Shown: piece after piece, positions 6,737 through 14,879 of the stretch
How positions within the stretch are numbered: the first letter of the stretch is position 1
Layout: every line of letters starts with the position of its first letter
Assembly (NCBI GenBank): GCA_946409855.1
Contig: CAMJXZ010000009.1
Location: 1 to 24,976, forward strand
DNA: 24,976 bases
Direction of reading: 5' to 3'
DNA from: an uncultured Clostridia bacterium
Lineage (GTDB): Bacteria; Bacillota; Clostridia; Christensenellales; Aristaeellaceae
Made by a program: the position numbers and the translations under genes
The notes under the pieces: model-generated
Told to the model about the DNA's origin: nothing
The model's input: only the letters and a program-made list of their open reading frames with translations
Database searches by the model: none

Positions 6737-7883
6737 CGGGCAGAAGAAGGACGCGTATACGCATCTGAAGCATATTCTGGCGATTCTGCTGGTGTTTACG
6801 GCAGTCACCGCGATCGGTTTCATCTATACCAGGGACACGGTGGACAAGCAGAAGGCCGCGCTGGAGGCCCAGCGGAAGGAACAGAACCAGGCGCTGGTCG
6901 ACCAGCATAACCAGTGGCTGGCGGAACAGCGGGCCGGCCATACCGGCGTCGTGGAAGACGAGAACTGGCCGGAACCGCAGCCGGAAGGCTGGGACATCGT
7001 GGACCTGAGCGATTATTCGGTGAACGCGGTCATGACCCAGCCCTTTACCCGGGAAGAAATGGAGACCGCCGGCCTGATGGTTGTCAACCGCTGGCACTAC
7101 CTGCCGGGGGATTTCAATGACGACCGCTTTGTCGGCGGCGACGAGCTGGTCAGCATCGCCAGCACCTCCCGGGCGGACGGCTTTTCCATCCAGACGAAAA
7201 ACGCTTCCGTCAGCCTGATGCGCCCCGCCTATGAGGCGCTGAGCAAGATGCTGCAGGCCGCGAAGGAAAGCGGGCTGGAGTACATCACCATCGACGAAGG
7301 CTACCGCACGAACGAGACGCAGAACAAGCTGTTCATGGACGCGCAGGCCAAGTACGAGGACCGCTATACCGGCGAGGTGCTGATCGAAAAGACCAGGGAA
7401 GGCGTCAGCGTGCCCGGCACCAGCGATTTCCAGACGGGTCTTTCCGTCCGCGTGTACCGGACCAAGTCCGGGGACTCGGAATTCAACAGCGCGCCCTTCC
7501 GCGAAACCGAGCAGTTCACCTGGCTGTACAACCACAGCTGGGAGCACGGCTACGTGTTCCGCTTCCCGCTGGCCGGCTACCCCACGGAAAACACCCCCGA
7601 CAAGTCCTGGAAGACGGGCATCAGCGTGCAGCTGATGGTCTTCCGCTACGTGGGCAAGGGGCCGGCCGCCGTGATGCACGCCAAGGATTTCTGCCTGGAA
7701 GAGTTTGTCGAGTACATGGTCGAGCATCCGCACATCGCCGTTTTCCAGAACGGGGAGCTCAAATATGAGCTGTACCGGGTGGCCGATTCCGGTGCCGCGA
7801 TGAATGTGGACGTGACGGACTGCAACGAAGTGACCGCTTCCATCGACAACATCGGCGGCGTGATCGTGTCCCTCGCGTACTGA
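6720..7883 (+). CDS. VanY/DacB-fold D,D-carboxypeptidase-like protein lacking active-site residues
   Basis: A 387-residue protein with an N-terminal membrane segment (about 19-36), a charged coiled-coil-like stretch (about 38-72) and a C-terminal VanY-family domain (about 165-350). Active members are zinc D-alanyl-D-alanine carboxypeptidases acting on peptidoglycan precursors. The fold markers remain: GYRTNETQ (194-201), PGTSDFQTGLSV (232-243), WLYNHSWEHGYVFRFP and FRYVG (308-312). But the SxHxxxxAxD motif reads with Phe237 for His and Arg244 for Asp, and the ExxH of the usual EPWH-RYVG motif reads Gln304 and Val307. All three zinc ligands and the catalytic glutamate are gone, so it is predicted inactive and may bind peptidoglycan or regulate an enzyme. 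ATG 6720 is the first start after an in-frame stop at 6684. It has no good ribosome binding site of its own. Confidence 0.82.
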   Translation: MSNQNDGQKKDAYTHLKHILAILLVFTAVTAIGFIYTRDTVDKQKAALEAQRKEQNQALVDQHNQWLAEQRAGHTGVVEDENWPEPQPEGWDIVDLSDYSVNAVMTQPFTREEMETAGLMVVNRWHYLPGDFNDDRFVGGDELVSIASTSRADGFSIQTKNASVSLMRPAYEALSKMLQAAKESGLEYITIDEGYRTNETQNKLFMDAQAKYEDRYTGEVLIEKTREGVSVPGTSDFQTGLSVRVYRTKSGDSEFNSAPFRETEQFTWLYNHSWEHGYVFRFPLAGYPTENTPDKSWKTGISVQLMVFRYVGKGPAAVMHAKDFCLEEFVEYMVEHPHIAVFQNGELKYELYRVADSGAAMNVDVTDCNEVTASIDNIGGVIVSLAY

Positions 7884-7903
7884 TAACCTGTATACGAAAA
7901 AGC

Positions 7904-7936
7904 GGGGCTGCTGCAGAGACATGCGGCAGCCCCTTT
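7904..7936 (+). terminator. Probable terminator after the VanY-like gene
   Basis: GGGGCTGC (7904-7911) pairs with GCAGCCCC (7926-7933), with a 14-nt loop and only TTT after it. Position and stem strength fit a terminator, but the T-tract is weak. Confidence 0.5.
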
Positions 7937-7971
7937 GCAAGCCCTTTTCTGCTTGATTTAAGGAGTATCGG

Positions 7972-8823
7972 ATGAAGCGGCAGATTCGACTGATTGCCCT
8001 GGATATGGACGGTACCCTGCTGGACGACCGGAAGGAGATATCGCCGGCGACCTGTCAGGTGCTGACCGACCTGCGCGAAGCCGGGGTGCCGGTGGCGCTC
8101 TGCACCGGCCGGTGCCGGAAGGAAACGGAAATCTATCCGCAGCTGACTTCGGCGGTGCCCTACGGTATCCTGGCCAGCGGCGCCTGGGTGCTGGACATGC
8201 GCAGCGGGGAAACCATCAGCGGCAGCTGCATTACCGCCGAAACGGCCCTGGCCGCCCTGGCGGCCGCCGGGCAGGAGGACGCGGTCCCGCATCTGCTGAC
8301 CGGCGGCGCTTCCGTCTGCTGCGCGGGGGATATCGCCCGGCTGCGGGAACACCAGATGGGCGCGTATGAGCCGATGTTCCGGGCCATCTGCGAAAAGCCC
8401 CGGGATATGGCGGAATACATCCGGACCCATGAAGACCGGCTGTACAAGCTGAACTTCTATTTCCTGAACGGGGAAGCCCGGGCGCGGGTTGAAGCCAGGC
8501 TGGCCGGCCTCCCCCTGGAGCTGGTGCACGCGGAAACCGCTTCGCTGGAATGCACGGCCGCCGGGGTCGCCAAGGATACGGGGCTTTCCGCACTGTGCGC
8601 GTTTCTCGGCATCCCCCTGTCCCAGGTGCTGGCCATCGGGGACAGCGACAATGACCTGCCCATGCTGAAGGCCGCCGGCGTTTCCGTCGCGATGGGGAAC
8701 GCCCCGGAGAGGATCCGGACCCAGGCATCCTTTGTGACTCTGGATAACAACCGGGACGGCGCGGCGGAAGCGCTCCGTCGTTTTTTCCCTGACTGTGTTC
8801 CTGCGGAGGATATGAGCCGATGA
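7972..8823 (+). CDS. Cof-type HAD-IIB family phosphatase
   Basis: A 283-residue cytoplasmic phosphatase of the haloacid dehalogenase superfamily, class IIB (Cof type), which usually hydrolyses sugar phosphates, flavin phosphates or related metabolites. Motif I is DMDGTL with nucleophile Asp11 and acid/base Asp13; motif II is the Thr of TGR (about 45-47); motif III is Lys201 in VAKDTG; motif IV is GDSDND (223-228). The cap domain lies between motifs II and III. The substrate cannot be told from sequence. AAGGAG precedes the ATG. The TGA overlaps the tatD ATG (ATGA), so the two are translationally coupled. Confidence 0.92.
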   Translation: MKRQIRLIALDMDGTLLDDRKEISPATCQVLTDLREAGVPVALCTGRCRKETEIYPQLTSAVPYGILASGAWVLDMRSGETISGSCITAETALAALAAAGQEDAVPHLLTGGASVCCAGDIARLREHQMGAYEPMFRAICEKPRDMAEYIRTHEDRLYKLNFYFLNGEARARVEARLAGLPLELVHAETASLECTAAGVAKDTGLSALCAFLGIPLSQVLAIGDSDNDLPMLKAAGVSVAMGNAPERIRTQASFVTLDNNRDGAAEALRRFFPDCVPAEDMSR

Positions 8824-9620
8824 TCGAACTGTTTGACACCCACTGCCATCTGGATGACGAGAAATTCGACGAAGACCGGGAGGCGGCGTATGAACGCTTG
8901 CGGGCCCGGGGCGTGACCCGCGCCGTCTGCGTGGGGTCGGACCTGCGCACTTCGGAAAGCAGCCTGCGCTTTGCGCAGACGCATGAGGGCGTCTGGGCCG
9001 CCTGCGGCGTTCACCCCCATGAGGCGGCCGCCGCGCCGGAGGACTATCTGGACAAACTGCGGGCAATCTCCCGGGAAGAGAAGATCGTCGCCATCGGGGA
9101 GATCGGGCTGGACTATTACTACGACCTGAGCCCCCGGGACGTGCAGCGCCGGGTGCTGAACGAGCAACTGGACCTGGCCTGTGAGCTGGACCTGCCGGCG
9201 ATCTTCCACATCCGGGACGCGCACGGGGACATGCTGGACATTTTCCGCGCCCGCAGTGTCCTGCCCCGGGGGATCATCCACTGCTTTTCCGGCAGCCGGG
9301 AGACGGCCCTTGAATATGTGCGGATGGGGTTCTACATCTCCTTTTCGGGGCCGGTGACCTTCAAAAAGGCGCCGAACCTGCAGGCGGCTGCCCAGGCGGT
9401 GCCGCCGGAGAGGCTGCTGATCGAGACCGACAGCCCCTATCTGGCCCCCGAACCCGTGCGCGGCCGGCGCAACGAACCGGCCAACGTGTATTACGTGTGC
9501 GAGAAGCTGGCGGCCCTGAGGGGGATGACCATGGAAGAAACGGCCGCCCTGACCGCGGAAAACGGCTGCCGGATCTACGGGCTTCCTTTTTCTTGCGAAA
9601 AGCGGGAGACAATAGTATAA
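8820..9620 (+). CDS. tatD: TatD family metal-dependent hydrolase/DNase
   Basis: A 266-residue TIM-barrel hydrolase. TatD proteins are metal-dependent 3'-5' exonucleases or related hydrolases acting on DNA or RNA ends. Metal-binding motifs are complete: His8 and His10 in DTHCHLDD, Glu94 in GEIGLDYYYD, His130 in IFHIRDAH, His154 in IIHCFSG and Asp204 in IETDSPYLAP, followed by the conserved RRNEPANV. The start overlaps the upstream HAD gene by 4 nt. The last codons and TAA stop also contain the -10 of the promoter for the next gene. Confidence 0.94.
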   Translation: MIELFDTHCHLDDEKFDEDREAAYERLRARGVTRAVCVGSDLRTSESSLRFAQTHEGVWAACGVHPHEAAAAPEDYLDKLRAISREEKIVAIGEIGLDYYYDLSPRDVQRRVLNEQLDLACELDLPAIFHIRDAHGDMLDIFRARSVLPRGIIHCFSGSRETALEYVRMGFYISFSGPVTFKKAPNLQAAAQAVPPERLLIETDSPYLAPEPVRGRRNEPANVYYVCEKLAALRGMTMEETAALTAENGCRIYGLPFSCEKRETIV

Positions 9621-9621
9621 T
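9593..9621 (+). promoter_or_regulatory. Promoter for the DUF5711-hemW operon
   Basis: TTGCGA (9593-9598), a 17-bp spacer and a consensus TATAAT (9616-9621). It lies inside the 3' end of tatD; the tatD stop codon TAA (9618-9620) is part of the -10. No terminator lies between tatD and the next gene, so read-through plus this internal promoter is expected. Confidence 0.75.
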
Positions 9622-9697
9622 AGCCGTGCAAGCCGGTATTCCGGCCGGGTCCGGACACACGGCGAAATGATCAGGAAGGAACAGAACGGAGAACAGT

Positions 9698-10825
9698 ATG
9701 CAGTCTTACAGCATGGGCGGAGAGCGCAAAAAGCAGCGCGGGTGGATTTTCCTGGCGGTGATCGCGGTGGCGCTGGCGGCCGCGGTGATCCTGTATTCCC
9801 GCGGCTTTTTCCGCGGCGTCGTGCGCAGCGTCGGGGCCGTCAAACTCCGCTGCATCGCCACGCAGGACATCCAGCCTTTCGGCGCGGACATCCTGTATTA
9901 TGACGGCGATTCGCTGTTCTGCATGACCAGCGCCGGGGTGGAGCGCTGGAATTACCGGGTCGGCTCCGGGGCGTCCTACCACGCGGCGGACAATGTGGTG
10001 GCCGTCTGGCGCGGCACCCAGCTTTCCATCCTGAACCGGAACGGCCGCTCCACCTACGACAACAACATCGGCGACGAGATCCAGTTCGCCCGGGCGGGCA
10101 GCAAGTACATCGCCGTGGTGCACGGCAACAGCGTTTCCGGGGAAGAAAAAGCCACCGTGACCTTCTACAACACCGGCGGCGACGACCTGGATTCCGAAAC
10201 CGCCGCCTATCAGGATATGCTGGTGCTGGACGCCGGCTTCTTCTCAGGCGGCGATTACGCCTGGACCACCGCCATGGACCTGTACGGCACGGTGCCCTCC
10301 ACCACCCTGAACACCTATCAGGTCAGCTCCATGAACACGGGCACCGCCGACCTGGGGGATACGCTGACCTACAAGGTGATCTACGCCGGCGGCATGCTGA
10401 ACGTCGTGGGCACGCGCCAGCTGCGGACGTACGACTATCACGGCACCCAGGACAACGGCGGCACCGTCCTGGTCTACGGCTGGAAGCTCATCGACGACGC
10501 GACCGTGGACGGGAAGGCCATGCTGCTTTTCGCGCCGACCCGCCAGACCAACGACATCATGAGCATTACGGAACTGCGCTGCCTGTTCGGCAAGCAGGAC
10601 AAGCGCCTGACCCTGCCCGACGAATGCGTCGGCGCCGGGATCTTCGGGCGGAACATCTACGCCTTTTCCTCCAACTTCCTCTACAAGGCCGATATCAACG
10701 CCACCCGCTTTTCCGCCGTATCCCTGCCCATCAGCGGCGCCGCGACCGAGTTTCTGGGCATGCTGAGCAACGGGACGGCCCTGGTGGCCTCCGGCCTGGA
10801 GGTCTACGCGGTGACCGTTCCGTGA
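9698..10825 (+). CDS. DUF5711-like membrane-anchored beta-propeller protein
   Basis: A 375-residue protein with a basic N-terminus, one membrane segment (about 17-36) and a large exterior region of short repeating beta-rich segments such as GADILYYDGDSLFCMTSAG and NVVAVWRGTQLSILNRNG, which suggests a propeller-like fold. The pattern resembles the DUF5711 family of Clostridia, whose function is unknown. No catalytic motif was recognised. The ATG at 9698 is preceded by GGAG at moderate spacing; ATG 9713 is an alternative. Its stop overlaps the hemW GTG start by 4 nt, so the two are co-translated, although this need not mean shared function. Confidence 0.75.
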   Translation: MQSYSMGGERKKQRGWIFLAVIAVALAAAVILYSRGFFRGVVRSVGAVKLRCIATQDIQPFGADILYYDGDSLFCMTSAGVERWNYRVGSGASYHAADNVVAVWRGTQLSILNRNGRSTYDNNIGDEIQFARAGSKYIAVVHGNSVSGEEKATVTFYNTGGDDLDSETAAYQDMLVLDAGFFSGGDYAWTTAMDLYGTVPSTTLNTYQVSSMNTGTADLGDTLTYKVIYAGGMLNVVGTRQLRTYDYHGTQDNGGTVLVYGWKLIDDATVDGKAMLLFAPTRQTNDIMSITELRCLFGKQDKRLTLPDECVGAGIFGRNIYAFSSNFLYKADINATRFSAVSLPISGAATEFLGMLSNGTALVASGLEVYAVTVP

Positions 10826-11940
10826 GCCGGGGAAGAGGGCTTTATCTGCATGTGCCCTTCTGCAAAAGCAAGTGCGCCTACTGTGATTTTCCCTCCTACG
10901 CAGGCTGTGAGGAGGAGATGCCCCGCGTCGCCGGCAGGATGTGCGCGGAGCTTTTTGATTGGGGCAAAAAGCTTAAGGACACGGTGATCGAAACCATGTA
11001 CATCGGCGGCGGGACGCCCTCCCTGCTGCCGCCGGCGCTCATGGGCCGGCTGCTTGCCGCCGCCCGCGCCGCTTTTCCCTTCGCCCCGGACGCGGAGGTC
11101 AGCTGCGAAATGAACCCGGGTACGGTGACGCCGGCCTTTCTGGAGGCCTGCGTCCGGGGCGGCGTCAACCGGGTGTCGCTGGGGGCCCAGTGCGCCCAGG
11201 ACCGGCTGCTCCGGCAGATCGGGCGGATCCACACCTTCCGGGACGTCCGGGCATCGGTCTCCCTGCTGCGCGGGGCCGGCCTGACCAATTTCAACCTGGA
11301 CATGATGCTGGGCCTGCCGGGTCAGACGATGGAGGATGTCCGGGAAACGCTGGACGCGTTTCTCGCGCTTTCCCCGGCGCATATTTCCTGCTACGCGCTG
11401 ATCGTCGAGGAAAACACCCTGCTGGAGAAAAAGGTGCGGAGCGGCGAATGGCTTCTGCCCGACGAAGACACCGAACGGGACATGTATGAGCTGGCCCGGG
11501 AAACCCTCGCGCAGAACGGGTACCGGCAGTACGAGATCAGCAATTTCGCCCGGGAGGGCTTCCTGTGCCGGCACAACCGGGACTGCTGGCTGAGGCATGA
11601 ATACATCGGGGCGGGGGCGGCCGCCTGCGGGTTTGTCGGGAACAGGCGCTGGCGCAACCCGGCGGCGATTCCGGACTATCTGCGGGGAGAGCCGCCGGAG
11701 ATCACCGTGCTCTCCGAAGAGGACGCCCGGTTTGAGGCGGTGATGCTGGGCCTGCGGCTGACGGACGGCCTGCCGGAAGCGGCCTTCCGCGCTTCCTTCG
11801 GCGTCGGGTTCCGGGAGGCCTTCGGCGAAAAGCTGGACGCCCCCCTGCGGGACGGCCGCCTGACGCTGGACGGCGGCGTCCTCCGGCTGACCCGCCGCGG
11901 CATGGACGTGATGAACAGCGTGCTGGTGGAGCTGCTGTGA
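10822..11940 (+). CDS. hemW: Radical SAM heme chaperone HemW (coproporphyrinogen oxidase-like)
   Basis: A 372-residue radical SAM protein. HemW proteins bind heme and pass it to target proteins; they were long annotated as oxygen-independent coproporphyrinogen III oxidases. The iron-sulfur motif is YLHVPFCKSKCAYCDF (Cys14, Cys18, Cys21), followed by YIGGGTPS for SAM binding, the central NLDMMLGLPGQTMEDV, and CRHNRDCWLRHEYIGAGAAA near residue 250. The C-terminal HemN-like winged domain is present (DGLPEAAFRASFG onwards). GTG 10822 is chosen because it gives the normal N-terminus and overlaps the upstream stop as GTGA. A strong hairpin follows the TGA. Confidence 0.92.
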   Translation: MSRGRGLYLHVPFCKSKCAYCDFPSYAGCEEEMPRVAGRMCAELFDWGKKLKDTVIETMYIGGGTPSLLPPALMGRLLAAARAAFPFAPDAEVSCEMNPGTVTPAFLEACVRGGVNRVSLGAQCAQDRLLRQIGRIHTFRDVRASVSLLRGAGLTNFNLDMMLGLPGQTMEDVRETLDAFLALSPAHISCYALIVEENTLLEKKVRSGEWLLPDEDTERDMYELARETLAQNGYRQYEISNFAREGFLCRHNRDCWLRHEYIGAGAAACGFVGNRRWRNPAAIPDYLRGEPPEITVLSEEDARFEAVMLGLRLTDGLPEAAFRASFGVGFREAFGEKLDAPLRDGRLTLDGGVLRLTRRGMDVMNSVLVELL

Positions 11941-11949
11941 TAAAATAAA

Positions 11950-11988
11950 CAGGCGCCTCCCGTCCGTTTTCCGGGACGGGGGCGCCTG
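11950..11988. terminator. Bidirectional terminator between convergent genes
   Basis: CAGGCGCC (11950-11957) and CCCGTCC (11959-11965) pair with GGACGGG (11974-11980) and GGCGCCTG (11981-11988), with a single bulged T at 11958. The minus-strand side is followed by TTTATTTTA and the plus-strand side by a later CTTTTC. It serves hemW and the ATPase gene that ends at 12016 on the other strand. Confidence 0.85.
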
Positions 11989-12015
11989 TCGGCTTTTCTA
12001 CATCTGCCCGGCGGG

Positions 12016-12885
12016 TCAGTCCGCCGGGTCTCCTTCGAATTCCGCGGCGTGCTTTTTGAAAAAGTCGTAGTAGACCCTGGGATTTTTGAGCGCCGTCCAG
12101 CTTTCCGCCACCCGGGAATGGTCGTCCAGGTTGATGATCTTCGCCCCGGGGAGCGCCAGCAGGAAGGGGGAATGGGTGCTGATGACCAGCTGGTTGCCGC
12201 AGTAGCGGACGGATTCCAGCAGGAAATCCGCAAGGTACAGCTGGTTTTCCGGGCTCAGGCTGTTTTCCGGCTCGTCCAGCAGGCAGAGGGTATCCATCGC
12301 GATTTTGCTCCGGAAAAACATCAGGGCGCTTTCCCCGTTGGACCGCTCCCGGACGCTTGGCCCGGATTCCCCGGCGATGAAGCGGCTGTATGTTTTGCTC
12401 CGGGCCTGATTGATCCGGTGCAGGTGCTCCATGTCGTCCAGGGACCGGATCTGAAACCGCTCCTTTTTCAGCTCGTAATAATCGTCGGCCAGCTGGCCGC
12501 GCCTGCGGTCGATGCCCTCGTTGATGGAACGGATGTCCAGCATCATATCGAACACGTCGTCGCTGGTCATGATCCGGCTTTCCGGGGGGACGGGCTGTTC
12601 CAGCGTTACCCGGCACCGGTCCACGTAATCCTCAAAAAACCGGGAGCGGTTGTAGGCGCTTTCCCGGACCAGGCGCAGCTTTTCGGCGATGACGTTCAGC
12701 GCCGTGCTTTTGCCGCTGCCGTTGCCGCCGCAGAGGATGGTCACCGGGCGGAAAAGGATCTCGTTCAGCCCGGCCTTGGGCAGCACGCCGTAGGGGTAGA
12801 CGGACTGATCGAACGTGGTTTTCAGGCCGAACATGAAATCCGATTCGGCCTCTTCCCCCGGGAAATAAAACGCGCTCAGAAACAA
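12016..12885 (-). CDS. ABC/SMC-like AAA family ATPase (predicted ATPase)
   Basis: A 289-residue stand-alone ATPase with an ABC-type head and a helical insertion. Walker A is GGNGSGKST (53-61), the signature-like motif is RSNGES (181-186), Walker B is LCLLDEPENSLSP (200-212) and the switch histidine is in ISTHSPF (His238). These motifs group it with small AAA_15/AAA_21-type predicted ATPases, whose role is mostly unknown; related proteins occur in DNA repair and in nuclease-linked defence pairs. No partner nuclease is adjacent. The TTG start at 12885 has GGGAG just upstream; the first in-frame ATG is at residue 18. It is the last gene of a minus-strand group with the hydrolase and secreted protein upstream, 66 bp apart. 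Confidence 0.85.
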   Translation of the reverse strand: MFLSAFYFPGEEAESDFMFGLKTTFDQSVYPYGVLPKAGLNEILFRPVTILCGGNGSGKSTALNVIAEKLRLVRESAYNRSRFFEDYVDRCRVTLEQPVPPESRIMTSDDVFDMMLDIRSINEGIDRRRGQLADDYYELKKERFQIRSLDDMEHLHRINQARSKTYSRFIAGESGPSVRERSNGESALMFFRSKIAMDTLCLLDEPENSLSPENQLYLADFLLESVRYCGNQLVISTHSPFLLALPGAKIINLDDHSRVAESWTALKNPRVYYDFFKKHAAEFEGDPAD

Positions 12886-12951
12886 GAAACTCCCTCACTC
12901 CCCGAACTGTTGTGCGTATGCGGGATCATGGCGTGACGCCGTTCACTTTCT

Positions 12952-13863
12952 TTAGGACGCCGCGGGCGGCAGGACGGCGATGTTCCGCAGGAATGCCGAA
13001 ACGGCCCGGCGGTATTCCTCCGGTCCGGTCAGGATGCTGGCGGCGTGGGAGGCGCCGGGGATCAGGCACAGCTCGCTGTACCCCGGGTCGGCCTGCCGCA
13101 GGGCCAGGCTGTGGGCGGGGGGAATAAAATCGTCTTCCTCCCCGTGGATGAAGAGGACCGGCACCCGGTTCCCCTTCAGGCAGTCGACGGGCCGCATGTC
13201 CTGGTAGGAGACCCCGTACAGGAGCCTGGCACCCAGGGACGCGAGGGACACCAGGCACCCCGGCAGATGCATCCGGCGCAGTCCGTTTCTGAGCACGCTC
13301 GCGATTTCGGCAAAGCCGCAGTCGGTCACCGCGAAATCGACCGGCGGCGCGTATCGGAGCGCCGCGAGGGTGGAGGCGCTCCCCAGGGATTCGCCGTGCA
13401 GGCCCAGGATTTTGAGCTCCGGGAAGCGGGCGCGGCTGTCCGTGATCAGCGCGCACAGGTCCTTCCGCTCCCGGACGGAATAGGTGCAGAAGGTCCGTTC
13501 GTTTTCCCCGTGTCCGCGCAGGTCGTACACGATCACCTGAAAGCCCAGGTCCAGGTACATTTTCGCGTACTTGAGGGAGCCGACGCGGTTGTCCGTATAG
13601 CCGTGGGAGAGAATGATGTACCGCCCGGAAGGGCGGGGATTGTGCAGCAGCTGCGCGTGCAGGATGTAGCCGTCGAAGCTGCGGACGGTGTAATCCGTTT
13701 TTTCAAGCCGGTCGTACCAGGAAATATCGTAATGCTCCGCCTGCCAGCGACGGGCCTGTTCCAGGGTCTGGGGCCGGATGCGCATGGAATAGGCGGCCAG
13801 GATCAAACCGATGGCCGCCGGCAGGAGAATCAATATCAAAAGGATGATGAAAACAGCCGTCAT
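12952..13863 (-). CDS. Membrane-anchored alpha/beta hydrolase
   Basis: A 303-residue serine hydrolase. One N-terminal membrane segment (about 3-24) anchors it, with the hydrolase domain after it. The fold shows an HG oxyanion motif in ILSHGYTDN, the nucleophile elbow HGESLG (Ser159), acid Asp245 in GEEDDFIP, and His273 in GASHA. YDLRGHGENE is also typical of this family. The substrate is unknown; the closest style is the Firmicutes group annotated as lysophospholipase or cell-surface hydrolase. GGAGGG lies just before the ATG. The gene starts 38 bp after the secreted protein gene with no terminator between. Confidence 0.9.
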   Translation of the reverse strand: MTAVFIILLILILLPAAIGLILAAYSMRIRPQTLEQARRWQAEHYDISWYDRLEKTDYTVRSFDGYILHAQLLHNPRPSGRYIILSHGYTDNRVGSLKYAKMYLDLGFQVIVYDLRGHGENERTFCTYSVRERKDLCALITDSRARFPELKILGLHGESLGSASTLAALRYAPPVDFAVTDCGFAEIASVLRNGLRRMHLPGCLVSLASLGARLLYGVSYQDMRPVDCLKGNRVPVLFIHGEEDDFIPPAHSLALRQADPGYSELCLIPGASHAASILTGPEEYRRAVSAFLRNIAVLPPAAS

Positions 13864-13901
13864 TGTCCCTCCGGGGAAAACGGTTCTTTGGCCGGGCTGC
13901 G

Positions 13902-14726
13902 TCAGCGGGTCCGGACCCGGGGCGATTCAAAGCTGGTGCAGGCCAGCAGCCCGCTCTTGGCGGACTGGCGGCCGGTGTTCGCGTCGTACCAGGCGTTTTC
14001 CCAGAAATGCCGGCCGGAGCCGTTCACCAGCGTGACCTGGCCGTCCGTGTACTCCCCGCTGACCACGTGGTCGGCCTTGCCGTAGCGGATCAGGTAGGTA
14101 TCCCCCGCCTTGGGGGAATAGGTGATCTCATAGTCGCTGACCGACATGGTCTGGTCCCCCTGGTAGCGGACGAGCACCTTGGGGATATAGGAGCCTTCCC
14201 GGTAGCGGGCGGTCACGGAGGAAATGCGCCAGATCAGGTACGGTTCCCCGTTGGTGGCCATAACGGTGCAGTCCCAGCGGATGATGGTCAGCGGGTCCTT
14301 CTGGCCGGTAAAAAAGCGGTCCGCCTTTTCGGCCAGCTCGATGTAGCGGATGTAGCCGCTCCCGGCGTAGCAGACGGTCAGCAGGTCGGAGGTGACGAGG
14401 ATGCCCGTCGGCTTGGCGGCGCTGATGTGCTGCACGGAAGCACTCTGCCCGTCCGGCGACAGGGCCATCTCCACGGCCTGGTCGGCGTACAGCAGCTTTG
14501 CGCTTTCCACCGGGGAGGAAAAGGAGACCATGTACCCGGCGCCGGGGGACGCCGCGGCGGGCGGCTGACCGAGGATCACGGGCACTTCCGGCATGCCGGG
14601 CAGGGAAAGGGACATCGCGGTGTCGGGAATATAGACCCGCACCCGGCTCGCGGCCGACGCGCGCAGGCCGGGCAGGACGATCGCCAGGGCCAGCAGCAGC
14701 GCCGCCAGACGCTTGAGGCCGTTCAT
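13902..14726 (-). CDS. Secreted protein of unknown function
   Basis: A 274-residue protein with a clear Sec signal peptide: MNGLKRLAALLLALAIVLPG, then a likely cleavage after ASA (about residue 25). No lipobox. The mature part is beta-rich with no recognised catalytic motif; Trp, Tyr and Gly-rich segments such as YLIRYGKADHVVSGEYTDG and NGSGRHFWENAWYDANTG occur toward the C-terminus. I do not recognise a family. The ATG at 14726 is chosen because AAGGAGGGA lies 8 nt upstream; a longer frame to 14792 would run into the promoter. A perfect consensus promoter precedes it, so it should be well expressed, probably with the hydrolase and ATPase downstream. Confidence 0.8.
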   Translation of the reverse strand: MNGLKRLAALLLALAIVLPGLRASAASRVRVYIPDTAMSLSLPGMPEVPVILGQPPAAASPGAGYMVSFSSPVESAKLLYADQAVEMALSPDGQSASVQHISAAKPTGILVTSDLLTVCYAGSGYIRYIELAEKADRFFTGQKDPLTIIRWDCTVMATNGEPYLIWRISSVTARYREGSYIPKVLVRYQGDQTMSVSDYEITYSPKAGDTYLIRYGKADHVVSGEYTDGQVTLVNGSGRHFWENAWYDANTGRQSAKSGLLACTSFESPRVRTR

Positions 14727-14763
14727 CGCCGTGATCCCTCCTTCCCGATAAATCTCCACTCTC

Positions 14764-14792
14764 ATTATAATAGCCGGGCCTGGAATTGTCAA
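14764..14792 (-). promoter_or_regulatory. Consensus promoter for the secreted protein operon
   Basis: Read on the minus strand: TTGACA (14792-14787), exactly 17 bp, TATAAT (14769-14764). Both hexamers are perfect. The ribosome binding site of the gene begins about 20 bp downstream, so the leader is short. Confidence 0.92.
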
Positions 14793-14819
14793 CGGACCGG
14801 GCGGGCGTTTTTACGACCA

Positions 14820-14864
14820 GGCGCGGCGCGCGGCCGCCGGATCCGCATCCGCCGGAGCCGCGCC
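14820..14864. repeat. GC-rich inverted repeat between divergent promoters
   Basis: GGCGCGGC (14820-14827) and GCCGCGCC (14857-14864) are perfect inverted copies. They enclose a second imperfect palindrome, CCGCCGGAT-CCGC-ATCCGCCGG, around 14835-14855. It lies between the two divergent promoters and has no T-tract on either side, so it is more likely a structural or operator element than a terminator. No binding protein can be named. Confidence 0.45.
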
Positions 14865-14879
14865 AAAGGGCGCCGCCGC

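Noticed and set aside
6720..7883. The VanY-like gene as part of a vancomycin resistance cluster
   Set aside because: No vanH, vanA/B, vanX, vanR or vanS neighbours, and the active-site residues are missing.
12016..12885. The AAA ATPase as part of an anti-phage system
   Set aside because: No adjacent nuclease, reverse transcriptase or toxin gene. The neighbours are a hydrolase and a secreted protein, and such lone ATPases are common in genomes.
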